Assembly: GCF_002865645.1 (NCBI RefSeq) | Contig: NW_020194557.1 | Location: forward strand, 1,116,001-1,180,000 | Length of the DNA stretch: 64,000 bases | Direction of reading: 5' to 3' | Origin: Hyaloscypha bicolor E | Lineage: Eukaryota; Ascomycota; Leotiomycetes; Helotiales; Hyaloscyphaceae | In this document: piece by piece, positions 31,429 to 43,131 of the stretch | Position numbering within the stretch: the stretch's first letter is position 1 | Layout: each line of letters starts with the position of its first letter | Notes under the pieces: generated by a model | What the model saw: the letters and a program-made list of their open reading frames with translations, nothing else | Told to the model about the DNA's origin: nothing | Databases searched by the model: none | Translations under genes and position numbers: made by a program

Positions 31429-32661
31429 TCATAACTCTGATTTGATCTCTGTGCCCACTTTGAGCTTTTCCTCCTTCACATCCTGCCACAGACTGGCAGG
31501 CAAGTCCGAATTATCAACATCGAAGATATGCGGAAGAATGGTCGATAATTTCTCAGTCCCCAACTCTGGATATCTATCTCTGATGGTCTGAAACAAAAGA
31601 TTGTACCAGAGCTTGTACCCTTTGCCAGTAAAATGCACCCCGTCGCTGAGTAAATCGTCCAAGGTCTGCCCACTCTTGTCTCCCCTTTTGCCAGGAATAG
31701 GATCTCCCTCTATCCAGCCCTTGGACTCTAGAAACGCATGCCAAAGATCAATGAAAGGTACCCCAAGCTCACTTGCAACCTTGGAGGCTGCGTTGGAGTA
31801 CTCTAGATTTCTCATCGTAACCTTCCCCGCAACGTCCACGTACTCGTTGATTGGCGCCGGGCCAACAATGATGAGAGGAATTTCGCGCCCAACTACCATT
31901 TTGGCAATAAATGTAAGATTAACTGCAAACCTCTCCAGCGACACCGCATCAACACCAGCATCGTTCGTGCCAAAGAAGATGGTCATAAGCCTGATTATGC
32001 TGCCGCCAGCTTCCTCTGCATCCATGGTCGGCCCAACGATGTAACGCCCGTGTTCGGTGGTATAGCCACCCACCAGTGGGTGTCAGAATTGATGCCGCAC
32101 GCCCCAGTTTAGCGAAATCCTCACCAAAATTCAACCAAAGTCACCGACTTTAAGAAAATATAAAGTCACAACGTAAAGCAAAATCAATCTATATTTCTAG
32201 ATCATAATAGAAATATACTCTCTTATTTATTTTAATTAAATTAAATTTATATTTAAACTCGCCTTATAGGTAAGATTCTAGTCTACTTAAAAGATATAAT
32301 TATACTAAACCTTTACAAATATTCTATAACCCAATTATTAATATATCTTACTTATACTATTTATTAGCTTCAAAGGTAATCTGTTCTTTGAAATTGGCTT
32401 ATTTTATAAGAGTATTGTATATTTGTAATATTATAAAGATGGTAGCTTTTTGGTGGTTTGTGGTCTGTGCGCCATCAATTCTGACACCCACTGGTGACCG
32501 TAGCCACGAGCCACGACTTGGAGTTTGCGGAAATACTCGTGTTGGAGTGCCGGTGCGAGATTAAAGCCAAATTCTTGGTTGTAGCTCATTTCGGTGATTG
32601 AGTCACCGAAAAGTAGTATTTTGTCAACGGTGACTTTTGCTATCTCCGATATGGTCGACAT
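31429..32661 (-). pseudogene. GDSL/SGNH esterase (isoamyl-acetate-hydrolase-like) interrupted by a MITE
   Basis: From ATG at 32661 the first exon part reads VDKILLFGDSITEMSYNQEF (block I serine in GDS) and APALQHEYFRKLQVVARGYG. It then breaks off at a 426-bp insertion and resumes as GGYTTEHGRYIV with IFFGTNDAG (block III) and DGVHFTGKGYKLW (block V, D-x-x-H), ending at 31429. Relatives read RGYGGYNTEHGRY, so the insertion falls between two glycines. The inserted DNA puts stop codons in the frame and offers no obvious splice pair. Without the insertion the gene would encode about 267 residues, normal for IAH1-type esterases that act on short acyl esters. In the cluster it could have removed acetyl groups, which is inference. 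Confidence 0.85.
32071..32496. mobile_element. 426-bp MITE with 3-bp target duplication inside the esterase gene
   Basis: The ends are CACCAGTGGGTGTCAGAATT (32071-32090) and its reverse complement AATTCTGACACCCACTGGTG (32477-32496); the inverted repeat extends to about 27 bases with one mismatch. ACC is duplicated on both sides (32068-32070 and 32497-32499). The interior is about 80 percent A+T and non-coding. The 3-bp duplication suggests a CACTA-like or Harbinger-like mobiliser, but the termini fit neither canonical form. Confidence 0.88.
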
Positions 32662-34596
32662 CTTAGATTGAATGATCGTTTGTGAGAGCTTTGCAGTACT
32701 TTTGATATTCTCGTAATAGTAAGAAAGTGGTAATAAACTAGACAATCTACAAAGGAATGGGAGGGGGTGCAACCCCACATACCGATCTCGCTGTGGACTA
32801 TACTAACAGCGCTACCTTTTCCAGCTTAGCGTTCCATCTTGGGATATAGCGCCTCGCTTAGCGGTCACGGCTATGAGTTTGAATTATAGCAGCCGAGTAA
32901 GTATCTAGTTAGCGAAGAATATTATATTCAATTAGTAATATAATATATATTATTATTTTTAATATAAGCTACTCTTATTTGATTTTATATAATAAGACCT
33001 GAAGTCATATATATTTTATATTCTATTTCTAGTTATAATAACAAATACTATGAGTTCTGTATTTCCTAAGAATTAAGAGAGCTTAAGGCTTGAATATGCC
33101 GTAATAGAGTTAATAGATATTACGAGAGACCTGCATGTAATATATGCCTGCATAAAAAAACACATATGCATAGTCCTCCACGCTTCACTCCCTAACTTTA
33201 CGAGAAAGGCCAGAATTCTATACAAAAAGCTCAAAAATAGTATAACATTTGTATACCGCCCTTTTAACCTCTTCTTCCCTATTAGGCGATTCTATCGGGT
33301 TGTCCTCGTGCCAAGGGTATGCGCCACAAATTGCTAGCGGAGGCAGCCCGATTATCAGGATACGGCTTAGGTTGAGAGCTGAAGTGTGCCTCAAAACGTC
33401 AGCCAAGTGAAGAGTGGTTTGCTTGTAAAAGCGTCCAACACTTCAACTCAAATTCATGGGCATTTCCCACAGCTTTGTAATAGGTATCTACCCGATCTGA
33501 GGGGAGAGGCACCTTCGAACTTCTCAAAAGTCCATAGCTATATCGAGATCACAGAGGGCAAGAGTCTGAAGAGGATATGAGCGACTCGACAAAGCGGTGA
33601 AGAAGGCGTTCATGGTGTACAAGGCGACTACCATACGTCGGCCTTTCTGCAAATGGGATACGACAGCATGACTGACACAGAGGGAGATCGTTGTCAGGCT
33701 GTTTAGTTGATACTAAAGCATTCAAATCCGAACCCAAACCTTCATCCCTGCAGTCGCTGCTACTGTGTATCTTGGTGGGGCTCCTCGTCGACTTGACTCT
33801 CCTGGTCAAGCCAGCCAGTCGCAGCATTTGCCTCCAATCACGCATCTCTGGGGCTGATTCTGTTGATGAAAGATTTGAATCTCGATCTCGGGCTCATTTG
33901 GGATTCGTGGCTTTTTCTCGCCTGGTCGAAGATCCTATGTCGCGACAGAATGTTTGATGTCGATTGAAAAGCATGCGATGCAGTTGCCAATAACATATCA
34001 GCTGAGCCAGGGTCGAAGTGCTCAGCCACCACCCGAAAGAAACGGACCCGATACATCATTGCCTATGTTTCACCACCTTCTCCCACGGCGTTCCCAGTCA
34101 TCGAGTGTGGCTGGTGCTTCCCAATTCGGCTAAGCTGCTACCCCTTTCTTTCACAGAACTGTTCCGTCAGATAGCTCAAACACGGGACCAAAAGGGCAAA
34201 GTGGTGAGGGGAGTAGTACAAAACGATGATGATGTTGAGAATGAAGGGAGTCCAGTTCCAGGTATTAATCGCGAACCGGAAGAATAGATGGCCCACGATG
34301 TACCTCGCTTCTTGGTAATCTTACAATTCAACAACACTCAGGCACAAGATCCAAACCATGTCATTGAATGATGTTGTAGCAAGAGAAGTGAAAGAGCTCA
34401 AGACACCAATACATCTATTCAGCACATACAGCCAAAGTTGCTATCCCACTTGGAACTTCAACCCCTTAAATCTCTCAAGCTACAACGTACTCAAAGTCAA
34501 CGTCACGAAAAACGACATCTGTAGAATCTCGATAATATACCATGTGTCTCTACTGTACAATCCCAATGTAACTATATCGTACACTTTTTCCCCACT
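32662..34596. other. Gene-poor, partly AT-rich spacer
   Basis: 32.86-33.2 kb is strongly AT-rich and looks like decayed repeat DNA. 33.2-34.6 kb has several open frames of 60-98 codons on both strands, none with a recognised signature. No gene called. Confidence 0.4.
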
Positions 34597-37500
34597 TCAC
34601 CTCCCCACAGCCTCTCCTTCAACGCCTTGCATCTCCGCATGCTGAATCTCAACCAACTCCTCATCATCCCCCCCCTCCCTCTCCCCCGCAATCTCCTTCC
34701 CAACCTCCATCCCAACGTGCACAACCCCATCCTCCTCATCGTCGTCATCCTCAAGACTCGTCCTCCTCTTCGCCTCCGTTGTAACACTCAACCTCCTCTT
34801 CCCACCCTGCCCATCACTCCCAAACTCCGTTGCCCTTCCTTCCCTTTCAAGTTCTCGGTCTCCATACCCAAGTTCCTCGTCAGAAGAATTAGAAGAATCA
34901 CTCTCATCGCTCTGCACATCGTTGCCGTTAGCACTCGAACCTCTGAAATGGCATTGATTATCGTGTGTTCCTCCGTCGTCCACTCCCCCTTCCACGGCGA
35001 AACTTGCTCCTTTGTGACTAGGGCTAGTACTGGCGCCAAAGGGCCACATGCTGGGGAAACTGGCACGTCCAATGCCCAGGGGTGTGGTAGTGTTTGTGTT
35101 GGTGCTTGAAGATATCGCAGGGGGAGTACCCACATTCACGTTCTTGCCCTTATCCTCCCCTATCTCTCCACCACCAGGTAATCCCCTCGCACCAACCTCA
35201 ACATCCAGGTCTCCGATCGAGAAATCCCGCTCATTTTCATCCTCGTTCCCAGAGTCGTCGTCCTCCTCCGTTGCAAAGGGGTTCAAGTTCTTCCGATGTT
35301 GCTGCTCGGCTTTATCGCCGTTCTCACTACCGGTTGGTATGGGTTCGGATGCATTTTGCTTCGAGTGCAGCGCCAGTCGAGCAGCTAGTTGTCTTCGGGC
35401 TCGCGAGGGCGGAATATTCAAGGGAGGAGGTGGTGGCGGTGGCGCCGAAGGCGGTTCAAGGTCTGAGGCTGAGGTGGAGCTTGTTGCGACAGTTGTTGAG
35501 GGTGTTGAGATATAGCGGGAAAACTAGGGGTTGAAAATTAGTCCACGATATTCCAAATTCAAATTCACACAAAGTCCACTCAATGGAGTAGACGAGCGAT
35601 CAATGGATCGCAGGAGACGGGGGCTTCGAAATTATCATCTAATTTCTGGAAACCATCTCGCACGTATTGCCAGCTCTCCGCCAAGGAAAGATAGTGTACA
35701 AGAAAACATGAGTTAACATTATTGACCAGGGACTCCACCCTCCGGAAACAGAGGGGTCTCGCGATCAAGTTGCTCCAAGTACTCATAATCAACTTCGTCG
35801 TCGTCGAACTTGTCAAGATTGGGGGCTGAGGGGACAGAAACACCCACTTCGGCCGCGCCACTGTTACTCCTCCCACCCTCTTCGTCGTTGTCCTCGTCCA
35901 TTTCGTCGTCTTCCTCGTCGCTCGAGCTTCCGAATCCGCTGAGAGTTCCGCCGCTGAGCGTGAAGCCCGTTGTGCCGTTGCCGTTCGCCAGATCGATACT
36001 ATCGAGTCCAGCTCCTCCGTTCAGACCAGCTTCGGCCAACGCAGATGAAGCTCCGCCGAAGTTGTTGGCTGCATTGACTGCGTTCATGACTGCTTGCCGA
36101 GGTCCAACAGACATATCTGGTCTGACTCCGCCCAGAATGGCGTTATCTCGTTCTCGCGTCTCCGCGAGAGTGACTTCAACGTACGTAATCCATTCGCCGT
36201 TCATTACCTTCTCCAAGACTGACTCGGACAGTAACTCAGGTGGATGTCGTTCCGTGAACTTCACGACCTCTTCGGCGATCAGAGTAAGGTGGCCCATATA
36301 TCCCAGGCGCATCTTGTCTCTCGCCTGGGCTTCATCACTCTTCTTTTGTCCATCGACGATGCGCATCGTGATATCTCCCGTCTCGAAGAGGTCGATGGCA
36401 AGAGACCGATTATACCCGCGGTCCATGGGACCATTGAAGACCTGTTGTACAACGTCATAGACTACATTATGTAGAAAATTATTCCATGGGAATCGAAAGA
36501 AGAAATCCTGTGACGGTTACTTGTGGTTCTCGGAGCCGAACGTTTGGACTTACTAATATGGTTGGAACAACTTTGTGTTCCACAAACTGCATCTTAAGGA
36601 AATCCCCAACTACAGGTGCACTTGGAGTTTCCTCCGGGGGTGTTTGCTGGCTATGCTCATCTGTGTTGCCCATCATGATCGAATTGGAGCTATCACCAGC
36701 TTCTCCCATTGTCGTGTCAAGACTTTCCACGCTCTGGGCAACCCCAGGTGCTTCGGCTACTGGTATCACTTCAGGGGACGGTTCGGATTTCTTGGCGAAT
36801 AAAGGCGCTGGTACATCTTCAGGACGGGTTTCCGTCGCTTCAATGGCCGGAGTGAGTTCCCGTAATGAAACCTCAGGTCCAGTCGACTTCTCATCTTCTG
36901 CCTTGGAGCTTGGGGTTGACTCCTTGGATGGCTCTTGGATATGCTTGCTCGATTCAGGAGAAGAGGGGGCGCTATCTTCGGCGTGTGTATCCACTGATGG
37001 CGGTGGAGAGGTCATTGCTGTGTCTTCCTCCTTGAGATCAAGAGTGTCGACTTGATTTGAAAGATCTTTTGTAGGTGATAAAGGTATGACGGCCATCTCG
37101 GGATCGTGTAGATGAGAGTGATCCAGCTCCTCGGTCTTCAGGCGGGGAGAACTTAACGGCTCGTCAACAAACTCCTCATCATCCTTGTCCATGAAGGATA
37201 GCGGTATTGACTGGCTCGTTGGGGTCAAAAGATCCTCTCCCGGTTCTGGCTTCTCATCGAAGTCATCCTTGGCGTCATCTCCGAGATCTGCAGCATGTGT
37301 GACCTCTTCGAATCCGTCATCATCTGAGGCATTCTGAACTTCCAGTTTCCTTGTGCCATCAGGCGATCCAAGTCGCGTTTGCGTTGAAGACTTCATGGTC
37401 AAATCCTCCTCCGACAAAGTTGGTTGATTTGGTGCAACTCTGAGTTTGCCTTCTGCTTTCAGCCTTTCACGCTCAGCGTCCCTTGCCTTCACAAATTCCT

Positions 37501-38790
37501 CGCTGCCAGTTTCGTTCAGAAGACCCATGTTGCTGCAATGAAGAAGCTCCGCCATCAATTCACAAGTCTTGAATCTGTCAAATCCAAGCGGTTCGATCTT
37601 GCCACCAAAAGCTGCGTTGAGGTCTTTCCTCCGTATGTTCACAGGGCCATCTCCACCTCCAATTGTGTGGTTGGGACTCAGGATAAGCTCCATAAAATCA
37701 GGTACTCTTTGAGCAAACATCCGGAGGAGGGTCCCAAGATAAATGGGATCCCGACTTGAGGGCAGAGAATTTGCTTCCGAACCAACATCTGGGTCGTAGT
37801 CGGAATTGTTCTTCCGTATAACTTCAATAACAATGCCAACGCCGACCGTCAAAGGATTCCCACCCTTCAACATGTCCGAAATGAGCTTCTCGATGCATGG
37901 TTGTGACACCAGTTGTCTTGTTAATTCGTTTGGACCAATACACGACTGCTCATTTTGCGACGCGTTCGCGGAAATTGTAATGATCGCCTTCAAAAAGTCG
38001 CCAGCGGAAGTCTGTGTCGCCCAGGAGTGTTCGGAAGACAGGAATGAGAGGAGAATTGGCATCAGGTCCTGGGAATGAAGCCACTGGAATTTGTTAGCAA
38101 AGCAATCACGTCTTCATGCGCGAAACATACGTCAACTATTCCCTGGCCCCCCTCCGCCTTTTCCAAACTTATTATTTTCAGAAGCAAGTCCATGACCATG
38201 GGCGAATCCACATGCTGCAGCATATTCTTCACTGCACCATCAATGGACTTGAACAGGTCGAGCATCTCTTCTGTCTTCTTGTCCAGCAGAGCCTCGTTGA
38301 CCTTGGTAAAATAACTGGCTTGTAAAGGATCAAGGGGTGGAGGTAACCTCAAAAAGTCCCAGAACTTTCGCAACAGAGCTTGGTTCTCCATCAGTGACTC
38401 GCATATTGACCAGTTGTCCGAAGACAGAACTTCTGCCGCAACGTAGGCGTATCGATTCCGCTTCTTCTCTCTTTCGTCCTCGTCATCTTCGGCTGCTTCT
38501 TGAGGTTTGGAAAAAGAGCGCTCCTTGCCCTTCTCTGATTCGGGTTCCTTTTCTGCTGCAGGTTCGGGCTTCTCAGATGCGACGACCTCCAATTTCGGGG
38601 CAACAACGTATTCGAGCAATCTCTCCAAGATCTTGTCCTCCCGTAAATATTCTATCAGCTTTGTATTGTGTTGCTTGAGCTCCTGTATCAGATCACTCTC
38701 GTCCAGCAGCTCTTCAAGAGTGACCTCAGGCTTCTCAAGGAGGGTATCGATTGCAGAGACGGTGGCATAGCCGCCAAATCGCCAAAACAT
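34597..38790 (-). CDS. SAPS/SIT4-associated protein (PP6-type phosphatase regulatory subunit)
   Basis: Model: complement(34597-35523, 35734-36507, 36554-38083, 38131-38790), 1296 residues. It begins MFWRFGGYATVSAIDTLLEK, the SAPS N-terminus. Intron 1 is a textbook fungal intron (GTATGT, GCTAAC, CAG) and restores GIVD-WLHSQDLMPILLSFL. Intron 2 (GTAAGT, CACAG) restores VVPTIL-DFFFRFPWNNFLHNVVYD and NGPMDRGYNRSLAIDLFE. The last intron has a weak GTCCCT donor at 35733, so the 35524-35733 boundary is the least certain. Long acidic and serine-rich linkers (about 390-640 and the C-terminal 400 residues, with DDDE/EEDD runs) separate the helical repeats. Yeast Sap proteins bind the Sit4 phosphatase and control G1 progression; the same cytoplasmic adaptor role is expected. 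Confidence 0.85.
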
Positions 38791-40272
38791 CTTGAACTAT
38801 GTGACAGCGCTCGTCTGCCACCGGGTAGATGGCGGCGGATCGAGGGAGATGTCGTTTCTGGGGCCGCAGAGGGGTTGCGAAATGGTCATGCGAGTATATT
38901 GAGGTCGTTACAAGAGTCGCAAAATATATTCCCGAACGAAGGATGACGTCTGTGTATGTAGAGTCGAGGTCGAGATGCGCGGGGCAGAGATCTATCTATG
39001 CTCGAGTCGTGATTCGTAAAGAGATGCTGCGGACACTGGGAGAGAGGAGAGAGTCAGCGGTGAGCTCGCCTTGGGGATGGTGGCTTGTGGAGGCCGATTG
39101 ATGCCTTAAACAAGGCCGGTTCAGCCCTGCGCGCAGCCTGTGCGTCCGCGAGGCTGCAATGAGGGGAAGGAAGCGTACAGAAGATGGCCGAGATGCTCAA
39201 TGGGTATTGTACAGTGTAGAAGGGTCGATGGTGTCGTGTGCCGAGGATCAGAGGGGGCGACAGGATTTATGTGGAGGCTCAAGACCAGAACTGAGTTGGC
39301 AACGCGCTACCGGCGAGGATTAGAAGGCGACGACGGGATCCAAAGAGCGGGTATCAAAAGAACAACAAGAAGAGAAGGCGTAGAAGTACAATGGGCTGGA
39401 GAAGAGGAGTCGTCGTCGATGAGGCACGCGGTGTTGTGGTGGTTTGCAGGATGTCGGTTTTCTTGCGAGGTTTTGCTGATATGATCTGGGTTTGGCGTCT
39501 GCTTCCCGACGAATCCCTGCAGCAGCGTGGGCGGGCGAGACTGTAAGAACTGGGCCCCTTTAATTGGTTTGGGAGGGGGACACGGAATTGAAAGGGGGTG
39601 GTAGGGCTCTTGCAATTGATTTTGATTTCACGATATATATCCTCAGGATCCTTTGCAGCATTTAGTCTTGGCCCCACGACTGCCACGTCGTGCAGGAGTG
39701 ATTGTTCTGTGCAGCGTCGTGAGTCGCTGACTGATCGCAGAACCTGAACGCACGCTCTTTCCACGTGACCCGTGATTAACCGAGAGCTAGGCCTGTTCGG
39801 GCCTTGGGGTAATGACGATGATTGGGAGGGAAGCTCTGGGGATCAAGCACACGAGGCAGCCTTACGACCAGCCACGAGGGTCCATCTCAAACAAGACACA
39901 GCGGCGTGTTCAGAAGAGAAGAAGCTTGGACGTCAGCTTCAAACAACAGGCCAAGCCTACGGAGAAACACTCCTACCATCAAGCGACCGCATCTCCCAAA
40001 ACAACAGCCCGCCATCCGGATTCAGCCTCGAGACACGGCCCTTCTGGAGAGAAACAACGGACCGCGAGCCGCGCAAGCCAGTACACGTACAGCCGTCGGC
40101 TTCTTTGCGTACAACAGAAGGGGCCCTCGACCTTCTCTCCCGGCACAAGGAAGCTTGGAACCTGCGCGCAGCGGAGGACAGGGTGGCACATCTCTGATCA
40201 CACGCTGCGGACTAATTACGGATCAGATCAGAAACAAAACAACTCAAGACCACAACAAACGAATCAGCTAAG
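38791..40272. other. Divergent promoter region of the SAPS and vps60 genes
   Basis: About 1.5 kb containing overlapping open frames on both strands (for example 39.35-39.76 kb minus and 39.77-40.27 kb plus). They lack family signatures and are probably fortuitous in GC-rich promoter/5'UTR sequence. Confidence 0.45.
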
Positions 40273-40967
40273 ATGAATCGCCTCTTCGGCGCGAAGAGCT
40301 CGGCACCCAAGCCCACACTCAACTCCGCCATATCCAATGTAATTCTCCCCCTCCCTCTCCTCCTCCCTCTCGGTCATCTCCCCTCTAACATCCACAGGTC
40401 GACGAACGCGTTTCCTCAATCGACGTCAAACTCGCCGCCATTAACGCCGAACTCACTGGTTACCAAACAAAGCTCTCCAAGATGCGCGACGGCCCCGGCA
40501 AGACCGCCATCAAACAAAAAGCACTCAAGGTTCTGCAACGGCGGAAAATGTACGAGGGACAAAGAGATCAACTTCAACAACAATCCTGGAACATGGAGCA
40601 AGCGGGCATGATGCAAGATAACCTGAAGAACGTCATGACAACGGTGGATGCGATGAAGCAGACGAATAAGAGCCTGAAACAACAATACGGCAAGATCAAT
40701 ATCGATAAGATTGAGCGGATGCAGGATGAGATGGCCGACTTGATGGATATTGGCAATGATATACAGGAGAGCATAAGCCGGAGTTATGATATTCCAGAGG
40801 ATGTGGATGAGGCGGAGCTAGATGCGGAACTGGAGGCATTGGGAGAGGAAGTGGAGTTTGAGAATATGGGCGCCGAGAGCACGCCAAGTTTTATGGTGGA
40901 CGAAGTGCCGCAGTTTATTGATGAGCCGCCCCAGAAGACAGATCAAGTCAAGGAGGCTGCCGGATAG
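40273..40967 (+). CDS. vps60: ESCRT-III-associated Vps60/CHMP5 (SNF7 family)
   Basis: Model: join(40273-40338, 40398-40967), 211 residues. Exon 1 (22 codons) begins MNRLFGAKSSAPKPTLNSAI; the intron is GTAATT to CACAG, and exon 2 starts VDERVSSIDVKLAAINAELT. The protein is a run of charged helices with the Snf7 core (KQKALKVLQRRKMYEGQRDQ, QQSWNMEQAGMMQDNLKNVM) and an acidic C-terminal MIT-interacting region (ELDAELEALGEEVEFENMGA). Vps60/CHMP5 is a late-acting ESCRT-III-like subunit that regulates Vps4 through Vta1 at endosomes. Length and motif order are typical. The start is fixed by the conserved first exon. Confidence 0.93.
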
Positions 40968-43131
40968 GGGACTTGGGTTAGGTGCAATGGGAAAGGAGGT
41001 TGGCGCTGGAACTGGTTTGCATTGTACGAAGATTTCTTGTACTTTGGAGAGAAACGAATACTCTCAGATATCCCCTTCAGCTCTGTATCGTTTGCAAGCA
41101 ATCGTTGCATCATCTCTCGAAATCCGAGAGATCATTTCTCTGCAAAACCGCGTGCTATTCATAAAACTAGTGGTCCTCTTCCTATGGGGATTCTCGGCTA
41201 TGAAGTCAGCAGCCCGAGGGACGGTTGCACCGCGAGATTGTGTGCATTTCGCGAGCCCAGCGATTTCGTTTGCATTGAGACTCTGCTGCAAATCTCGAAC
41301 CTCCTTCCTTAATTTTGCCTGCAAGCCCTCCCCATCCTGCCAGAAGACTTTTGGCAGAATCTACACCCGAGAAATATCAATTGATATTCTAATAAGCAGG
41401 ATTTTTCTTCCAGTCCAGAGTGCTACCATGCAAGTGTGCATGGGCAACTCTTTTCCTTGTCCCTCTATGAACACTTAGTCTTCAACGCTTAGTGTCAATG
41501 AGTATCCAGCCCATAACGCCTTTCAGCGTATCAAAACCCGGCGGGATTTGCTATTCCACTCAATTCTCCTCCAGTCCTGCCTGTTGAGCAGTTCTCTTCC
41601 GTTTCTTGAAAGATGCTCCCCCTCCCGCCCTATCCCTACAGAGGAATTTCATGTTTCCAATTCTACTCTGCCATTTAAAGTCAAGTTCCTCCTAGGTTCG
41701 CTGATCATTCATCGAATTAGAGAACATTCAAGCTTCTTACCAAGTACCTCCCACAACTCCAAATCAATAGTACACATCTGCGAAAGAATTCAGATTCACT
41801 CTACTCCCGTTTCGAACTTTTCTTGCACTTCGAAGCAGCTAATTCGCTTCCTTTTGAAAAGTGAGATGAAACTCCGTCCTATATTAGTTATTAGTTGCCA
41901 ACTTATACTTCTGCATGTGTGCCAAGAAGTGCAACAAAGTAGTCTTGATTACTTTTTCTGAGAATATTTAACGAAACCCTCTCCCGAACAAGATATTCTC
42001 CCAATTTCCCAGAGATCTTTGGATAACGAGTGGGAAGCCTTGAACTCGTGGCCGAGGATTTTGTTTATGATAATTAGAACTTGAAATATCTGCTTCAATC
42101 GCGTATGTCCATGAACGCAATGGCACTACTTCCTGTCTCGGCTGGCTGATTCTTATACTAACAACTTTTCAGAAGCCTTTTTCTTCTGATCCAAATAATG
42201 AAATCATGAGAAAGAAATCCATTTCTAACAGTAAGTGTTTCCCCCCTGCTATACTCAATAGGAGCCACAAACACATCCGTCGATTCTAATCAGGATCATG
42301 AGACGAGTATATTAAATATCATCTCGTATTCAAGGGGAACAACTTTGAGGAGCCCGAGTACGAGATGCTACTTCTATGCTGGTATATACATTTCCATCGT
42401 AATGGCATTAATAGCGAATTATCTGTTTCCTAAACCAATGGAACGTCAGGGTTGTCGGGTAAAGTTTGGATTGGAGGTATGACGCTGTGCTACTTAAAAT
42501 AGATATCTCTCGGCCTCGCACTTCTCTGGATAGCTACACTTATACTAATTGAGCATCACGTGCAAGGAATTTAGAAAAGAAAATATCATTGGAAGGGTAT
42601 TTTCAATGAAGCTCTTATCCGAGACTTGCTTAGCAACTGTTGCTCTTATGATAGCCGGGTGCTGGGTCTTCTCGATTGTAGCAGCTTTATAGATGAAACC
42701 CTGAGTTCCCGCAGGGGTCTTAATTTTGAAGAGCGGCTTCAAGGTGGTACCTTGAGATTCTTATGGTCTTGTCGATAGTAAGGGTAGAATTGGGACTGGG
42801 GTTGTTACAAAGGCAAGAAAAGTGTAGAGGTCTTTAATCTCGTTACATTGTGGGTACCTCTAGAATTGTTAAGAAGGTGGGGGAAGATTTAGTTGGGTAG
42901 GCGCGTATGTTTGGCAAATCCTTTCGTCGGGCATCGAAGGCAGTGGTAGAAACACCTGTTGGTGTCACGGGATCAAAGTTTGAACTAGGTGCAAGGTACT
43001 TTTGCATTCTATCCTACTTTTGATTTACCTCCATAATTATTCCGCCCTCCGTACCAATTCAATATCTCCTCCGGACCTGTGGCTATGCGATACTAAGTCT
43101 CTTCCTCCTTCTCTCGGCACCTTGCCTTACT
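40968..43131. other. Intergenic, no gene seen
   Basis: About 2.2 kb between two convergent 3' ends. Open frames are short and without signatures; the region 42.0-43.0 kb is AT-rich. Probably UTRs plus spacer. Confidence 0.45.

Noticed and set aside
32071..32496. Esterase MITE acting as a spliced intron
   Set aside because: No GT donor and AG acceptor near its ends restores the frame.
35048..35534. Two plus-strand frames of about 150 codons
   Set aside because: Antisense to the low-complexity C-terminus of the SAPS gene, with no family features.
39812..40276. Overlapping plus-strand frames of 149 and 154 codons before vps60
   Set aside because: Both overlap in different frames, contain low-complexity polar text and match nothing; likely 5'UTR/promoter.
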